Source: Acidobacteriota bacterium
Lineage (GTDB): Bacteria > Acidobacteriota > Terriglobia > Bryobacterales > Bryobacteraceae
NCBI GenBank assembly: GCA_014584705.1
Contig: JACTMJ010000017.1
Location: forward strand, 229,386 to 293,385
DNA: 64,000 bases
Direction: 5' to 3'
Position numbers and translations under genes: made by a program. Positions within the stretch are counted from its first letter, which is position 1, and every line of letters begins with the position of its first letter. Below, in pieces: positions 44,947 through 54,687 of this stretch. The notes under the pieces are model-generated. The model searched no databases. It had not been told where the DNA came from and saw only the letters and a program-made list of their open reading frames with translations.

Positions 44947-47900
44947 CTACCGGCGAATCCTTCGCTCCGCCGTCAAGCCGCTGATGACGTCGCGAACCCG
45001 CACGCGCCAGGTGCCGGAAGAATCGTTGAGGGCGAATGGAATCTCGATCCGCGCCGTCCCCTCGCGGATGGTGTAGTTTCCGCAATAGGGCCGAATCAGT
45101 TTCCCGGCGGGGTCGAAGACCTCCGCATGCACCACGGAGAGATCCACCGGTTCGCCGTTTTCATCCCCGAGCACAACCGCGAGTTCCGGCGTGATCTCGA
45201 GCTTCGAAATCCGAGAGCTACGCTCAATCAGAAGCAGCGGGTTCGCCGGCGAAACATCGATTTTGTGCCCCGCCAGCCCTCCCCGCAGCAGGTCGTAGCG
45301 GATGGCGCGCGACGCAGGCAAATCGACGCTCGCCGGTTCAGCGGGTAACGCCCCAATAAGGCGAGACTCCCCGAACTCGCGCACTGTGGTCAGATACCTG
45401 CCCGGCAGCGGGAACGCGGGCTTCACGTTGATCGGGCCCGGCGCCTGACGCAGAATGCCTTTGTGCTCGCCGGCGAACAGCGGCGTCGAGCGCCAATGGC
45501 AACGTTCATCCATGCGGCCGGTCTGCTCGTCGGCATACACCGTGCCACCACGGTCGATGAACCGTTCAATGGCGCGCGTCTCGGAATCGGAGAGCGCGAT
45601 CGAATAGGGCAGGATGAGCACTTTGTACTTTTCCAGCTCGCCGCTTTCAATCTGCGGCGTAGCCAGAAATCGGAACTGAATACCTTGGCGCTCCAGCGCC
45701 TTCACCCACTCATCGCGCCGCTTGACGAGGTCGACATAGTTCTGCGAAGTGCGATTCACATTGGCGATCGTCGGAAGGATCTTTCCGTCCTGAATCCACG
45801 CGCCGCGGATGCTCGCCATCGAGAAGTGAATGGCGACCCCGTCCTCGCGTACCTTTGAGTTCATGAACACCCGGCCAATGCCGGATTGAATCTTGCCGAA
45901 TGCCTCGGCCAGATCCTTGCCCTGCTCGCTCAGTGTCAGATCCGGGTTCAGGATCGTGTAGTGCCAGAAAATGGATGCGCCCGTGTGCCCGTAGAACAAC
46001 CGCTCCCACTGTTCGTGATGGAGCGCGGGGCCGGTGAGTCCGTACCCCGTGAACCCCGTAAGCAGAATGCCGGGGCGGAACAGATAATGCATCGCGTTCT
46101 GGTTGCCGCCGGAATAGGGCTGCAGGTAGTCGATGATCTGGTCAATCTCATACCAGTTCGCGCCGTTGTGCGCTGTCGGAACCTGCGTGCCGGATATCGA
46201 CGCGGGCGCTCCCGGATCGATCTCGCGGACCATCTCGCGCGCCTTGCGCAAAGCCCTTACGAACTCCTGTTCCATGTAGACGCGGTGATCGGACCACGGC
46301 GCGTAATTGCCATGCCGCTGCGCCTCTTCCGTTGTCATGGGAACCACCTTGCCCCAGTTCGGGAATGTGGTGCCCCAACTCGTGTTCAGCGCGCTCAGAG
46401 AAGGATACTCGCGTTGCAGCCAGATACGGAATCCGGCCAGCGCGTCCGGAGACCAGCCGACGTCGAACGCATCCGTATAGGTGGTCAGCGAAGACTCATC
46501 GGCCAGATAGTAAGCGAGCGGATGAAGCGGGGCAATCTTCCCAAGGCGCTTGCTGAGTTCTTCCCGCAAGTTGCTGTCGAAATCCGGAGCCTGGAGTATC
46601 ACATTGCGCGTCAGGTATTTCTTGTCCTTCGTCTCGGCATAGAGCGCTTTTCGCTTAGCATAGGCTTCGTTTCGGTACGCATAGATGCCGAACACGTCGT
46701 GCAATCCGGCGCTGGCGATCATGCGGAAATTGCGCTGGGCGCTCGAAAGCGTGGTGATGCCGACGCGGCGGAATTGATCGTCCAGGGCGGGCGTCCATGG
46801 CTGCAAGCTCGGCGGGCCGTACCACGGCATGATCACTTCGTAGTCTTCCCACTTGCGATTCGATGTGGCGAACGTAATCGGCAATTTCGCATCGCCGGCG
46901 TTGACGAAACCCGAGTGCGTGAGCGGGCGGCTGACCGTAAGACTCGCTCGGCCATTGCCCTCTGCACGGGCAAGAACGCGATCGAACGCGTCCACGAGTT
47001 CCACCTTGGCTTGGCCGGTGCCCGTCCAGGTGACCTCGATGCGATCCCCTTCCTCGATCGGCGTCTTTGACACGGCCAAGTCCCGAATCAGATGCGTTCG
47101 CGCGGGAGCGGCCGGCACGCTCCATTCACCTGGCGCGTCGGCCTCCCGCCCCGCAGCGTAGATCAGGCTTCGAACCAGCAGCGCATAGAAGGCCTCCCAT
47201 TGCTCCGGTGCAACGAAGCCCTTCGCGGATTGGGGAATCTGCCAGCTAATGCCCGCATTGCGATAGCCGAACGCGACTACCCGGCCCTTGCCTTGCTTGC
47301 GAACCGCGATCACGGGTGTTCCCGACTGGTTCACCGCGAGCACTTGAGCGTCGGGCGCAGTCACGTAGCGATAGTTCTCGACGTAATCAAAAGGGAAGGA
47401 CGCGACCGGTATCGATTGCGTGATGTAGTGTCTCTCCGCTTTCTTCCAGGCCCCATGCTCCGGTTTGCCGGGCTCGACGATCGCGCTATCTCCAGCAGGT
47501 TCGCCCGCCGTTTCGGGGCGGAGCGGTGAGATCTCCGCATCCATGGGACGAATCAGCACCAGGCCCGCCCCGTCCTTGACGCGGCGCAACAAGGCTTCAC
47601 GAGTCTTGGCCGTAAAGCGCTTCCAGCCGTGATTGACGGGGAGCAGAATGGCATCGAAGTGTTTGGGGCCGGTTAGCTCAGCTTCGAGATAGGAATAGAT
47701 CAGATCGAGGTCTCCGCGCTCGGCCCGCGCGCCGTAGTCGCTGCCGAAGGACATCGTCCACTTATTGATGTCCCAACTTTGATCAATGCTCACGGTGGTG
47801 AGATCAAGAGAGAGCCTCTGCGCGAGTTCCACGAGGGTTCGTCCTTCCGAGACCGTTGGCACGGCCAACAGCCGGATGGGGCCACCGCGCAACGGCTTTG

Positions 47901-48045
47901 CCCATGCCGTATGGGGCGTCTCGACGGTCAGTGTGTAGGGCGCCTCGAACCGGGCTCCGCTCCCCGCGCGACGGCCCATTCCCACATCCTGGGCTCCGGC
48001 GGAGACGACGAAAAGCAAAACGGTGACAAGGAGGGTGCGTTTCAT
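44947..48045 (-). CDS. GH42-like glycosidase with N-terminal class I amidotransferase-like domain
   Basis: A 1032-residue exported protein (signal peptide 1-18, ending VVSAGAQ). Residues about 50-280 look like a ThuA/amidotransferase-like alpha/beta fold (FDAILLPVNHGWKRFTAKTREALLRRVKDGAGLVLI). A beta-sandwich linker follows, then a barrel resembling beta-galactosidase family GH42: YYLADESSL with Glu517 as the candidate acid/base, FRIWLQREYPSLSALNTSWGTTFPNWG, and a trimerisation-type domain (YSIALSDSETRAIERFIDRGGTVYADEQ). The C-terminus is beta-rich. ATG 48045 is at the signal peptide. It is a likely extracytoplasmic glycosidase whose substrate is unknown; the nearby mutarotase fits a sugar-releasing role. 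Confidence 0.75.
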   Translation of the reverse strand: MKRTLLVTVLLFVVSAGAQDVGMGRRAGSGARFEAPYTLTVETPHTAWAKPLRGGPIRLLAVPTVSEGRTLVELAQRLSLDLTTVSIDQSWDINKWTMSFGSDYGARAERGDLDLIYSYLEAELTGPKHFDAILLPVNHGWKRFTAKTREALLRRVKDGAGLVLIRPMDAEISPLRPETAGEPAGDSAIVEPGKPEHGAWKKAERHYITQSIPVASFPFDYVENYRYVTAPDAQVLAVNQSGTPVIAVRKQGKGRVVAFGYRNAGISWQIPQSAKGFVAPEQWEAFYALLVRSLIYAAGREADAPGEWSVPAAPARTHLIRDLAVSKTPIEEGDRIEVTWTGTGQAKVELVDAFDRVLARAEGNGRASLTVSRPLTHSGFVNAGDAKLPITFATSNRKWEDYEVIMPWYGPPSLQPWTPALDDQFRRVGITTLSSAQRNFRMIASAGLHDVFGIYAYRNEAYAKRKALYAETKDKKYLTRNVILQAPDFDSNLREELSKRLGKIAPLHPLAYYLADESSLTTYTDAFDVGWSPDALAGFRIWLQREYPSLSALNTSWGTTFPNWGKVVPMTTEEAQRHGNYAPWSDHRVYMEQEFVRALRKAREMVREIDPGAPASISGTQVPTAHNGANWYEIDQIIDYLQPYSGGNQNAMHYLFRPGILLTGFTGYGLTGPALHHEQWERLFYGHTGASIFWHYTILNPDLTLSEQGKDLAEAFGKIQSGIGRVFMNSKVREDGVAIHFSMASIRGAWIQDGKILPTIANVNRTSQNYVDLVKRRDEWVKALERQGIQFRFLATPQIESGELEKYKVLILPYSIALSDSETRAIERFIDRGGTVYADEQTGRMDERCHWRSTPLFAGEHKGILRQAPGPINVKPAFPLPGRYLTTVREFGESRLIGALPAEPASVDLPASRAIRYDLLRGGLAGHKIDVSPANPLLLIERSSRISKLEITPELAVVLGDENGEPVDLSVVHAEVFDPAGKLIRPYCGNYTIREGTARIEIPFALNDSSGTWRVRVRDVISGLTAERRIRR

Positions 48046-48346
48046 GAGGTCAGGCCAAATATATCTCGATTCGGCAGCTACTGCCGTGAGGGTGCGGCGG
48101 GTCCGACCCACTATCGGCGGGGCCTCCCGATCTCCGCAGCCTTCCGCCCGCAGGTCTCCACACAACCCAAGGTTTCGCATTCGTTGAATCTGGATATGTT
48201 ATGTCTTTCTTTTGAATTACTTAGGAATCCAAAGGGGAGCCATCGTGCTATCCTAATAAGTTAGGTGCTTCTAGGGTGCGGATCTCCTTTGGACACTCCG
48301 CGAGGGCGAAGCCACAAGAATTATCGAGCAGCAACGGATTCATCCT
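48046..48346. other. Divergent intergenic region GH42-like gene / deoC
   Basis: About 300 bases that must hold both promoters. Seen are a 6-bp inverted repeat CGGCAG-CTA-CTGCCG (48072-48086) close to the glycosidase start, a minus-strand TATATT about 13 bases before that start, and CCTAA/TTAGG (48252-48256 with 48261-48265). No full promoter with both hexamers is clear. Confidence 0.5.
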
Positions 48347-49141
48347 GTGACCCGCGCCGAACTCCAATTCCTTGTCAATCAGGTGGCTGACCAGATCCTC
48401 GGCCCGGTCGCCGTTGCGCCGGGCACGCCCGCCGCGGCGCGAAAGACGTCCGCACCGGCGTTGTCAGGCGTCGAACTGGCCGCGACCATGGACCATACCA
48501 ATCTCCATCCCGAAACAACGCGGGGCCAGGTGCTTCAGTTGTGCGAGGAAGCGCTCAAATGGCGCTTTGCCTCCGTCTGCGTGCATTCCATCTGGGTCTC
48601 TTTCGCTCACGCGATCCTTCGCGGTTCTCCGGTGAAGGTTTGTACGGTGGCGGGCTTCCCGAGCGGCGCGGTTCCCCCGACGGTGAAGCGCCTTGAGGCC
48701 GAAATTGCGTTGCGAAACGGCGCGGACGAGATTGACATGGTTGTCCCCTTGGGGTTGCTGCGCGGGGGCGAACTCGACATGGTTCGGCAGGACATCGCCA
48801 CCGTTGCCGAAGCCACCGCGGGGCGTGGTGCCGTGCTGAAGGTGATTCTCGAAGCGGCTGCCCTCACGGAGCGTGAGATTGCCGTTGGATGCGCGTTGGC
48901 CCGGCTGGGCGGTGCGCAGTTTGTGAAGACGTCCACCGGTCTACATCCAGCGGGCGGGGCGCGCGTGGAGCACGTTGCGTGGATGCGCAAAGCGGTCGGC
49001 AACGATTTAGGCGTGAAGGCCGCCGGTGGCATTCGCACCCTGGATGCCGCGCTCGCGATGCTTGGCGCGGGCGCAAACCGCATCGGCACCAGTGCCGCCG
49101 TTGCCATTCTGAGTTCCCTCAAGAGCACTACGGGAGGTTGA
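48347..49141 (+). CDS. deoC: Deoxyribose-phosphate aldolase
   Basis: A 264-residue class I aldolase that splits 2-deoxyribose-5-phosphate into glyceraldehyde-3-phosphate and acetaldehyde. The Schiff-base lysine lies in LKVILEAA (Lys165) and the second lysine in FVKTSTGLHPAGGA (Lys194); GADEIDMVVPLG carries the catalytic aspartate. About 40 extra N-terminal residues precede the barrel. The GTG start at 48347 has only a weak ribosome site. It works in deoxynucleoside salvage; the class II ribonucleotide reductase is 5 kb away but not in the same operon. Confidence 0.93.
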   Translation: MTRAELQFLVNQVADQILGPVAVAPGTPAAARKTSAPALSGVELAATMDHTNLHPETTRGQVLQLCEEALKWRFASVCVHSIWVSFAHAILRGSPVKVCTVAGFPSGAVPPTVKRLEAEIALRNGADEIDMVVPLGLLRGGELDMVRQDIATVAEATAGRGAVLKVILEAAALTEREIAVGCALARLGGAQFVKTSTGLHPAGGARVEHVAWMRKAVGNDLGVKAAGGIRTLDAALAMLGAGANRIGTSAAVAILSSLKSTTGG

Positions 49142-49257
49142 GGCTTGTCGCGCACCGGCGGCGCCGGTTGCAATCGTTAGTCTGCCGCTAGTGGAAACGC
49201 GCGGACGAGATCTTAGCGTCTATTGCTTTCCACTCAGTAAACCAATCCGAAACATTC

Positions 49258-51009
49258 ATGGCGCCCCTGAACAAAACCGCGTTCCACTTCAGCCAGCGTT
49301 CTGATCTGATGGACTTCCTGCTCGAGGTGTCTTCGCGCATCTCGCAGACGCTCGATCTCGAATCGTTGATGGAGACCATCGCGGACATCATCAGCAAGGT
49401 CGTGCCGGGCAACCTCGTCGGTATCCTCCTTTACGACAAGGAGAGTGGCGGGCTTCGGCTGCGCTACGGCATAGGCCATCGCGTCGATCTGTTCAAGAAC
49501 CTCTCCATTCCGTTGGGCCAGGGTCTTACCGGGATTGCCGCGAAGGAGCGAAAATCCGTCGTTTCGGGCGATGTCCGTAGCCATCCCGGCTATCTGGCCA
49601 CGGTGGATGCGGTGCGTAGCGAGATAGCCGTTCCCATGGAAGCCAGTGGCAATCTGGTGGGCGTCATAGACGTCCAGAGCACAGAGCCGGACGCTTACGG
49701 AAACTACGACGAGGTGCTGCTGCAGTTGCTCGCCAGCCGGATGGCCTACGCCGTGGAGAATGCCACTCTGTTCGAGCGCGCGGAGCGGCAGAATGAGATG
49801 CTCCAGCGGCTTGCGGAGGTTTCCGCCGAGATCGGCTCCTTGCTGGATCTCGATGCGCTCCTGGAGCGCGTGGCGGCGTCGCTCCGTGACTACGTTGGCT
49901 TTGCCTCATTCAATCTCTTCCTGGTGGATGAATCCGCCGGTGTTTTGCGTCACCGGTTCAGCCTCCGCCATGACCAGCGGGTTGAGTTCGATAACATCCC
50001 GCTTGACCGCGGTGTCACCGGCGCCGCGTATCAGGCGCGCCAGCTTGAACGCGTCGCGGATACCGCCCAGGACCCTCGATTCATCGTCACCGTTCCCGAC
50101 GTGCGCTCCGAAGTGGCGGTCCCCCTGATCGTCAAGGATAAGGTAATCGCGATTCTCGATCTCGAAAGCGACCAGCTTAATCACTTCACGACGGAGCACA
50201 CGCAACTCCTTCGGCTCCTCGCTCCTCAACTTGCGATTTCCGTTGAGAACGCAACGCTCTATGAACAGATTTCGGAACGCGAGCGCACCATGGAGATGGA
50301 TCTGGAAGCGGCTCGGGAGTTGCAGAACTTCCTGCTGCCGCGCATCCCTTCCATCGCTCGCGGTCTCGAGATTGACGCCCGGCTGGAGGCTGCCCGCACC
50401 ATCAGCGGAGACCTCTACGATTTCATCGAACTCGGTGGTGACAACCTGCTCTTCGCCATCGGTGATGTCAGCGGGAAAGGCGCCGCCGCCGCGCTTTATG
50501 GCGCGATGGTCAGCGGGTTGCTTCGTACGATGGCCCCGGCCATCTCACGCCCCGGCGCGATTTTGAAGGCGCTCAACGATGCGCTCATTCCGCGCCGTGT
50601 GCATGCCCGCTATGTCACTATGATGCTGGCCCAATGGTGCCCGAAGGAGGGAGTTCTGCGCCTGGCAAACTCCGGTGGCCTCCCTCCGCTGGTGTTGAAG
50701 AAGGGGCAATTGGTTGATGCAACGGTCGAGGGTGTCCCGCTAGGCTTGCTTCCCGGCCGGGACTACGACGAACTGGAAATCCCGCTCGAATCCGGGGATT
50801 TGGTCCTGTTCTTTTCGGACGGCATTCCGGATCAGACCGATTTGGAGGAGACCGAGTTCGGCATCGACCGGATCGCCCAAAGTTTCGTCAAGGCACAGGC
50901 CCACCGCGTCCAGGAAATCGCCGACGAAATCCTCAATGCCGTCGCCGACTTCGCCGGCGGCGCTGTCGTTTTTGATGACCGCACTCTGATTGTCGTCCGC
51001 GTTGCGTAG
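49258..51009 (+). CDS. GAF-GAF-PP2C (SpoIIE-type) serine phosphatase
   Basis: A 583-residue signalling protein with two GAF sensor domains (about 15-175 and 190-345) joined by a helix (VENATLFERAERQNEMLQRLAEVSAEIG), a short coiled linker (YEQISERERTMEMDLEAARELQNFLLP) and a C-terminal SpoIIE/RsbU-like PP2C phosphatase. Its metal motifs GDLYDF, GDVSGKGAAAALYG and FFSDGIPD are intact. Such enzymes dephosphorylate anti-sigma antagonists in partner-switching cascades, but no STAS or RsbW-like gene is nearby. No ribosome site is clear before ATG 49258. Confidence 0.9.
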   Translation: MAPLNKTAFHFSQRSDLMDFLLEVSSRISQTLDLESLMETIADIISKVVPGNLVGILLYDKESGGLRLRYGIGHRVDLFKNLSIPLGQGLTGIAAKERKSVVSGDVRSHPGYLATVDAVRSEIAVPMEASGNLVGVIDVQSTEPDAYGNYDEVLLQLLASRMAYAVENATLFERAERQNEMLQRLAEVSAEIGSLLDLDALLERVAASLRDYVGFASFNLFLVDESAGVLRHRFSLRHDQRVEFDNIPLDRGVTGAAYQARQLERVADTAQDPRFIVTVPDVRSEVAVPLIVKDKVIAILDLESDQLNHFTTEHTQLLRLLAPQLAISVENATLYEQISERERTMEMDLEAARELQNFLLPRIPSIARGLEIDARLEAARTISGDLYDFIELGGDNLLFAIGDVSGKGAAAALYGAMVSGLLRTMAPAISRPGAILKALNDALIPRRVHARYVTMMLAQWCPKEGVLRLANSGGLPPLVLKKGQLVDATVEGVPLGLLPGRDYDELEIPLESGDLVLFFSDGIPDQTDLEETEFGIDRIAQSFVKAQAHRVQEIADEILNAVADFAGGAVVFDDRTLIVVRVA

Positions 51010-51086
51010 GTTTCGTGATCCCTCCGCGGGAAACAGGAATCAATAAGAACAGCTATTTGGATATCTCAGAAGGAAAGGATCGAAGA

Positions 51087-52169
51087 ATGAGGCTGGAAAT
51101 TAGAACTGTTCGCTCTGGCAATCTGTTCGCTCTCGCCATGGTACTGCTGCTTGCGGGAATGGCCTGGGCAGATCAGGTTGTCATGAAGAACGGAGACCGG
51201 GTAACCGGGGAGATCGTCAAGAAAGACGGAGAATCGCTCGTGATCAAGAGCGTACACTTCGGAACGATTACCCTGCCCTGGGCGGACGTGGAAACGGTCA
51301 ATGCGGAGAAGCCCTTGAACGTCGTGCTGCTCGATGGCGAAACCCTCAAAGCCACGCTCTCCACCACGGATGGCAAAGTGGCGCTGCAATCCACTGGTGC
51401 CACCCAGACAGTGCCCGTGGCGGACGTCGTCGCTATTCGCGACGAGGCCGAACAGGCCAAATATGAGCGGTTCCTGCGTCCTGGAATCCTCGATTTGTGG
51501 ACAGTAACGGGAAGCCTGAATCTTGCCGGTGCCAAGGGCAACGCGGAAACCTTCACAATGACGACGCCGTTCACCTTCTCCCGCATCAGCAATTCGAGCA
51601 AGACGACGGCCTATTTCAATTCCATCCGCTCCACGGCCACCGTCGATGGCGAGGATGAACAAACCGCGCAAGCGGTGCGCGGCGGGTGGGGTTACAGCCG
51701 GGACCTCACCAAGAAGGTTTTCCTCAATGTCTTCAACGACTATGAATACGACAAGTTCCAATCCCTCGATCTCCGCACCGTATTCGGCGGCGGCGCGGGC
51801 TACAACCTTTGGAAAGGCGAGCGCGGCGCGCTCAGTCTCCTGGGCGGTGCCGCGTGGAACCGGGAAAAGTTCGATCCCGCTCCGGAGCCGGAATTTGTCC
51901 GGAATTCGGCGGAAGCATACTGGGGCAACGATTTCGCATACCGGATGAACTCGCGCACCTCGCTCACCCAGAGCTTCCGGATGTTCAACAACCTTTCCGA
52001 AGGCGGCGAGTACCGCATGAATTTCGATTCCGGCATCACCACGTCGCTCACGAAATGGCTGGTCTGGAATATCTCGCTGAGTGACCGCTACCTGAGCGAT
52101 CCCGTTCCCGGCCGCAAGGCGAACGACCTGCTCTATTCCACCGGGCTGGGCTTTACCTTCGCCCGTTAA
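51087..52169 (+). CDS. DUF481 outer-membrane-like protein
   Basis: A 360-residue exported protein, with signal peptide at about 1-29 (LLLAGMAWA). Residues 30-120 form a small beta domain (VVMKNGDRVTGEIVKKDGESLVIKS) seen in front of DUF481 proteins, and the rest is a DUF481/YdiY-like beta-barrel region (FTFSRISNSSKTTAYFNSIRS, LNVFNDYEYDKFQSLDLRTVFGGGAGYNL) ending in a terminal aromatic-x-x pattern (GLGFTFAR). Function is unknown. ATG 51087 follows AAGGAAAGGA; the longer open frame from 51015 is not used. Confidence 0.85.
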   Translation: MRLEIRTVRSGNLFALAMVLLLAGMAWADQVVMKNGDRVTGEIVKKDGESLVIKSVHFGTITLPWADVETVNAEKPLNVVLLDGETLKATLSTTDGKVALQSTGATQTVPVADVVAIRDEAEQAKYERFLRPGILDLWTVTGSLNLAGAKGNAETFTMTTPFTFSRISNSSKTTAYFNSIRSTATVDGEDEQTAQAVRGGWGYSRDLTKKVFLNVFNDYEYDKFQSLDLRTVFGGGAGYNLWKGERGALSLLGGAAWNREKFDPAPEPEFVRNSAEAYWGNDFAYRMNSRTSLTQSFRMFNNLSEGGEYRMNFDSGITTSLTKWLVWNISLSDRYLSDPVPGRKANDLLYSTGLGFTFAR

Positions 52170-52283
52170 CGCGCCCGGCAACCCCGCGTATGGTGTCGGC
52201 CGGACCTCTCCGGTTGACACCATTTCAGCTTACAATCCGTCAATTGCTATCATGGAGTGGAAATCCTGGGAGGTTTATTCCTG

Positions 52284-52778
52284 ATGGGACCGCTTGGATG
52301 GCAAGAGACCATGGCCATCGCCATACTCGCCTTGCTCATCTTCGGACCGCGTAAGCTTCCGGAGTTGTTTTCGCAGGCGGGCAAAGCGTTTGCCACATTC
52401 CGCAAGGCCTCGGAAGATCTGAGAGCCACGTGGGATCGCGAAATGAACGCCATCCGGGAAGAAGGAGAAGAGCTTCAGCGCGAAGCAAAGAAGGCGTATT
52501 ACGACGACAACAACGATGCCGATCCGTATTACTCCACGCCCTACGACGATCCTTATGCCAATGATTATCCCGCCACAGCGAGTGGCGACGGGCAGGGGAC
52601 CGAAGTGGCCGCGAACACAGCTTCTTCCGATGGCAATAATTCCTTGACTGCGGGCGACGGTCCGCAGTCCGCAACGGCCGAGATTTCCGGTGACAGCGGT
52701 CAAACGAAGACCGCTCCTTCTCCCGCGAGTCGGCCAGCCCCAGAAGGCACAGTAGCGCAAGGCAGCGAACCTGTTTAG
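52284..52778 (+). CDS. tatA: Sec-independent translocase TatA/TatB-type subunit
   Basis: A 164-residue Tat component. One membrane helix (LGWQETMAIAILALLIFGP, residues 4-22) is followed by the hinge and amphipathic helix KLPELFSQAGKAFATFRKASEDL. These are TatA/B hallmarks. The rest is unusual: residues 72-95 are rich in Tyr, Asp and Pro (DPYYSTPYDDPY), then a Ser/Thr/Gly low-complexity tail. ATG 52284 has GGGAGG nine bases upstream; the GTG at 52257 is less likely. It precedes tatC by 97 bases. TatA versus TatB identity is not certain. Confidence 0.88.
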   Translation: MGPLGWQETMAIAILALLIFGPRKLPELFSQAGKAFATFRKASEDLRATWDREMNAIREEGEELQREAKKAYYDDNNDADPYYSTPYDDPYANDYPATASGDGQGTEVAANTASSDGNNSLTAGDGPQSATAEISGDSGQTKTAPSPASRPAPEGTVAQGSEPV

Positions 52779-52875
52779 GCGCTTCCGAACCGGCGGTGGG
52801 CGGATGCCATGCGGCACTCCGCTTGCCGTGCGGCTTGGCTGCGTCCGGCGCGCCCTTCCGGGCTAACCGAATTCA

Positions 52876-54318
52876 ATGGCAGAGGCGAGCATGTCGCAAC
52901 ACGAGGCGAATCCGGAGAATGATCTGCACGGCGAGCCGGGCGTACCTTCGCCTGCCTCCGGTGCCGGTGACCAGCGCTCCCAATCCGAGATAACCGATGA
53001 TTCCTCGCTCGAAGAGCGGGGCTTGCCCGAGGATGACCCGGAACGCATCGGCCGAACCGGGGACGAAGGCTCTTTCCATGGGCCAAATAGCGGCGAAACC
53101 GGCACCTCCAGCCAATCCAGTGCGCACGACGAAATCGAGAACCCCTCCGGCAGCGTGATGGTCGAACCCGGCGATACTCTCCCCGACGATGCCGGAGTGA
53201 ACCCTGAAGACCCATACCGGGTGGAGCCCTACTACGATACCGAAGAGCCCTACCGCTACGACTACTACGAGGATGGCTACGCCAGACCGGAGGGAGCGGT
53301 CGACGCCTCGGCAACCACATCATCCGCTTCAACCGAATTGGCGACCACTTCCGCTTCCGCGGAGACGGCGGTAGCCGCCGGGGGCGGCGGCAAGATGCCT
53401 CCTGTCGATGACGAGCCGGAGGAAGAGGAAGATCCGGACGAAGAGGGCATGCTGCGCATGTCCTTCATGGAGCACCTCGAAGAGCTTCGCGACCGCCTGA
53501 TTCGTATCGTTGCCGGCCTCGGCATCGCTTTCGCGGTATCGATCGTCTATGCCGAGCGGCTGTGGGAGATCGTCAGTGAGCCCGCCACGAAGGCATTGAC
53601 CGAATTGGGCATCAATCCGCCCAATCTCACACAGATCACCCCGATGGAAGCCTTCAATGTGGTTTACATCAAGCTTCCGTTGATCGCCGCGCTCTTTCTG
53701 GCCTCGCCCTGGATTCTTTATCAGATTTGGGGCTTCATCGCCCCTGGGCTCTATAAGAGGGAGCGCAAGTGGGCGGCTCCCTTCGTGATTGGTTCCGCGG
53801 GTCTGTTTATCACCGGAGGTCTGTTCGCCTACTTCGTTGCGTTCCGCTTCGGTCTCACCTTTTTGCTCGGGATTGGCCGCGACATCCACATCACACCGAT
53901 GGTCTCCATCACGGAATACTTTGACCTCTTCATGAACGTCGTGCTGGCCATCGCGGTGGTGTTTGAACTCCCGATCCTGATCTTCTTCCTTACGCTGCTG
54001 CGCATCGTCAGCCCCGGCTTCCTCATTCGCAATTCACGATACGCCATCCTGGGCATCGTGATTCTCGCCGCGGTGATCACGCCGACGCCGGACGTCTTCA
54101 ACCTGATGATCTTCTCGGTGCCGATGATTGTTCTCTTCTTCGTCGGCGTTCTGCTCAGCTATGTGCTCGTGATTCATCGGGAAGGTCGCCGCTTCCCCTG
54201 GAAGGTTCTCTGGTGGACGCTCGCCGGCATTCTCCTGATTGTGGCCGGCATCCTGTCGGTGGCGATTTTCTCCTACGGCTACCACTTCCAGTGGACATGG
54301 CCGTATCTGGTCCCCTAG
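52876..54318 (+). CDS. tatC: Sec-independent translocase TatC with long acidic N-terminal extension
   Basis: A 480-residue protein. Residues from about 195 form a standard six-helix TatC, starting with MSFMEHLEELRDRLI and holding FNVVYIKLPLIAALFLASPWILYQIWGFIAPGLYKRERK. It recognises twin-arginine signals and builds the pore with TatA. Ahead of it is a 190-residue acidic, disordered extension, with a tyrosine-rich block at 112-135 (DPYRVEPYYDTEEPYRYDYY) and poly-Glu near 181-190. An ATG at 52891 with AGAGG in front may be the real start, which would remove five residues. The extension resembles the TatA tail in composition. Confidence 0.92.
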   Translation: MAEASMSQHEANPENDLHGEPGVPSPASGAGDQRSQSEITDDSSLEERGLPEDDPERIGRTGDEGSFHGPNSGETGTSSQSSAHDEIENPSGSVMVEPGDTLPDDAGVNPEDPYRVEPYYDTEEPYRYDYYEDGYARPEGAVDASATTSSASTELATTSASAETAVAAGGGGKMPPVDDEPEEEEDPDEEGMLRMSFMEHLEELRDRLIRIVAGLGIAFAVSIVYAERLWEIVSEPATKALTELGINPPNLTQITPMEAFNVVYIKLPLIAALFLASPWILYQIWGFIAPGLYKRERKWAAPFVIGSAGLFITGGLFAYFVAFRFGLTFLLGIGRDIHITPMVSITEYFDLFMNVVLAIAVVFELPILIFFLTLLRIVSPGFLIRNSRYAILGIVILAAVITPTPDVFNLMIFSVPMIVLFFVGVLLSYVLVIHREGRRFPWKVLWWTLAGILLIVAGILSVAIFSYGYHFQWTWPYLVP

Positions 54319-54395
54319 CCTCGGCGGGGGTGGATAAAGTGGCGGGGGCACATGGAATTCTTGGCCGTGTGCCGTGCTATTCTTAGATAGAAAGT

Positions 54396-54471
54396 GGGCG
54401 GCTAGCTCAGTTGGGAGAGCACCGCGTTCGCAATGCGGGGGTCGTGGGTTCGAATCCCATGCCGTCCACCA
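54396..54471 (+). tRNA. tRNA-Ala (anticodon CGC)
   Basis: A 76-base tRNA with encoded CCA. The acceptor stem pairs GGGCGGC with GCCGTCC (one G-T pair), the D-arm is GCTC...GAGC, the anticodon loop TTCGCAA gives CGC (decodes GCG) and the T-arm holds GGTTCGAATCC. It lies between tatC and the sulfatase gene. Confidence 0.96.
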
Positions 54472-54687
54472 AACCCTCTTTCCTTCCCGGTCTGGCTGAG
54501 TTCTGAATCCTGGCCGCGTCCCAATTCCATCTGTCAATTTCTGTGCACCGGCAATCGCATCGGCATGCCGCCCTTCGCGACGAGCCCGTTTGCGGGGCTG
54601 ATTGGCGGGTCGCATCCGGCGCTCCGCAACTGGCGGGCGCGATAGAATGCCTGTGGGCTGCGTGAGCCGCCCGGAACGGAAACACGA

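Noticed and set aside
45886..47070. 394-codon plus-strand open frame
   Set aside because: Antisense to the GH42-like gene; no domain or ribosome site.
54480..54687. Further tRNA or small gene after tRNA-Ala
   Set aside because: No second cloverleaf and no frame with a ribosome site; the short frames there are shadows of the tRNA and of the sulfatase.
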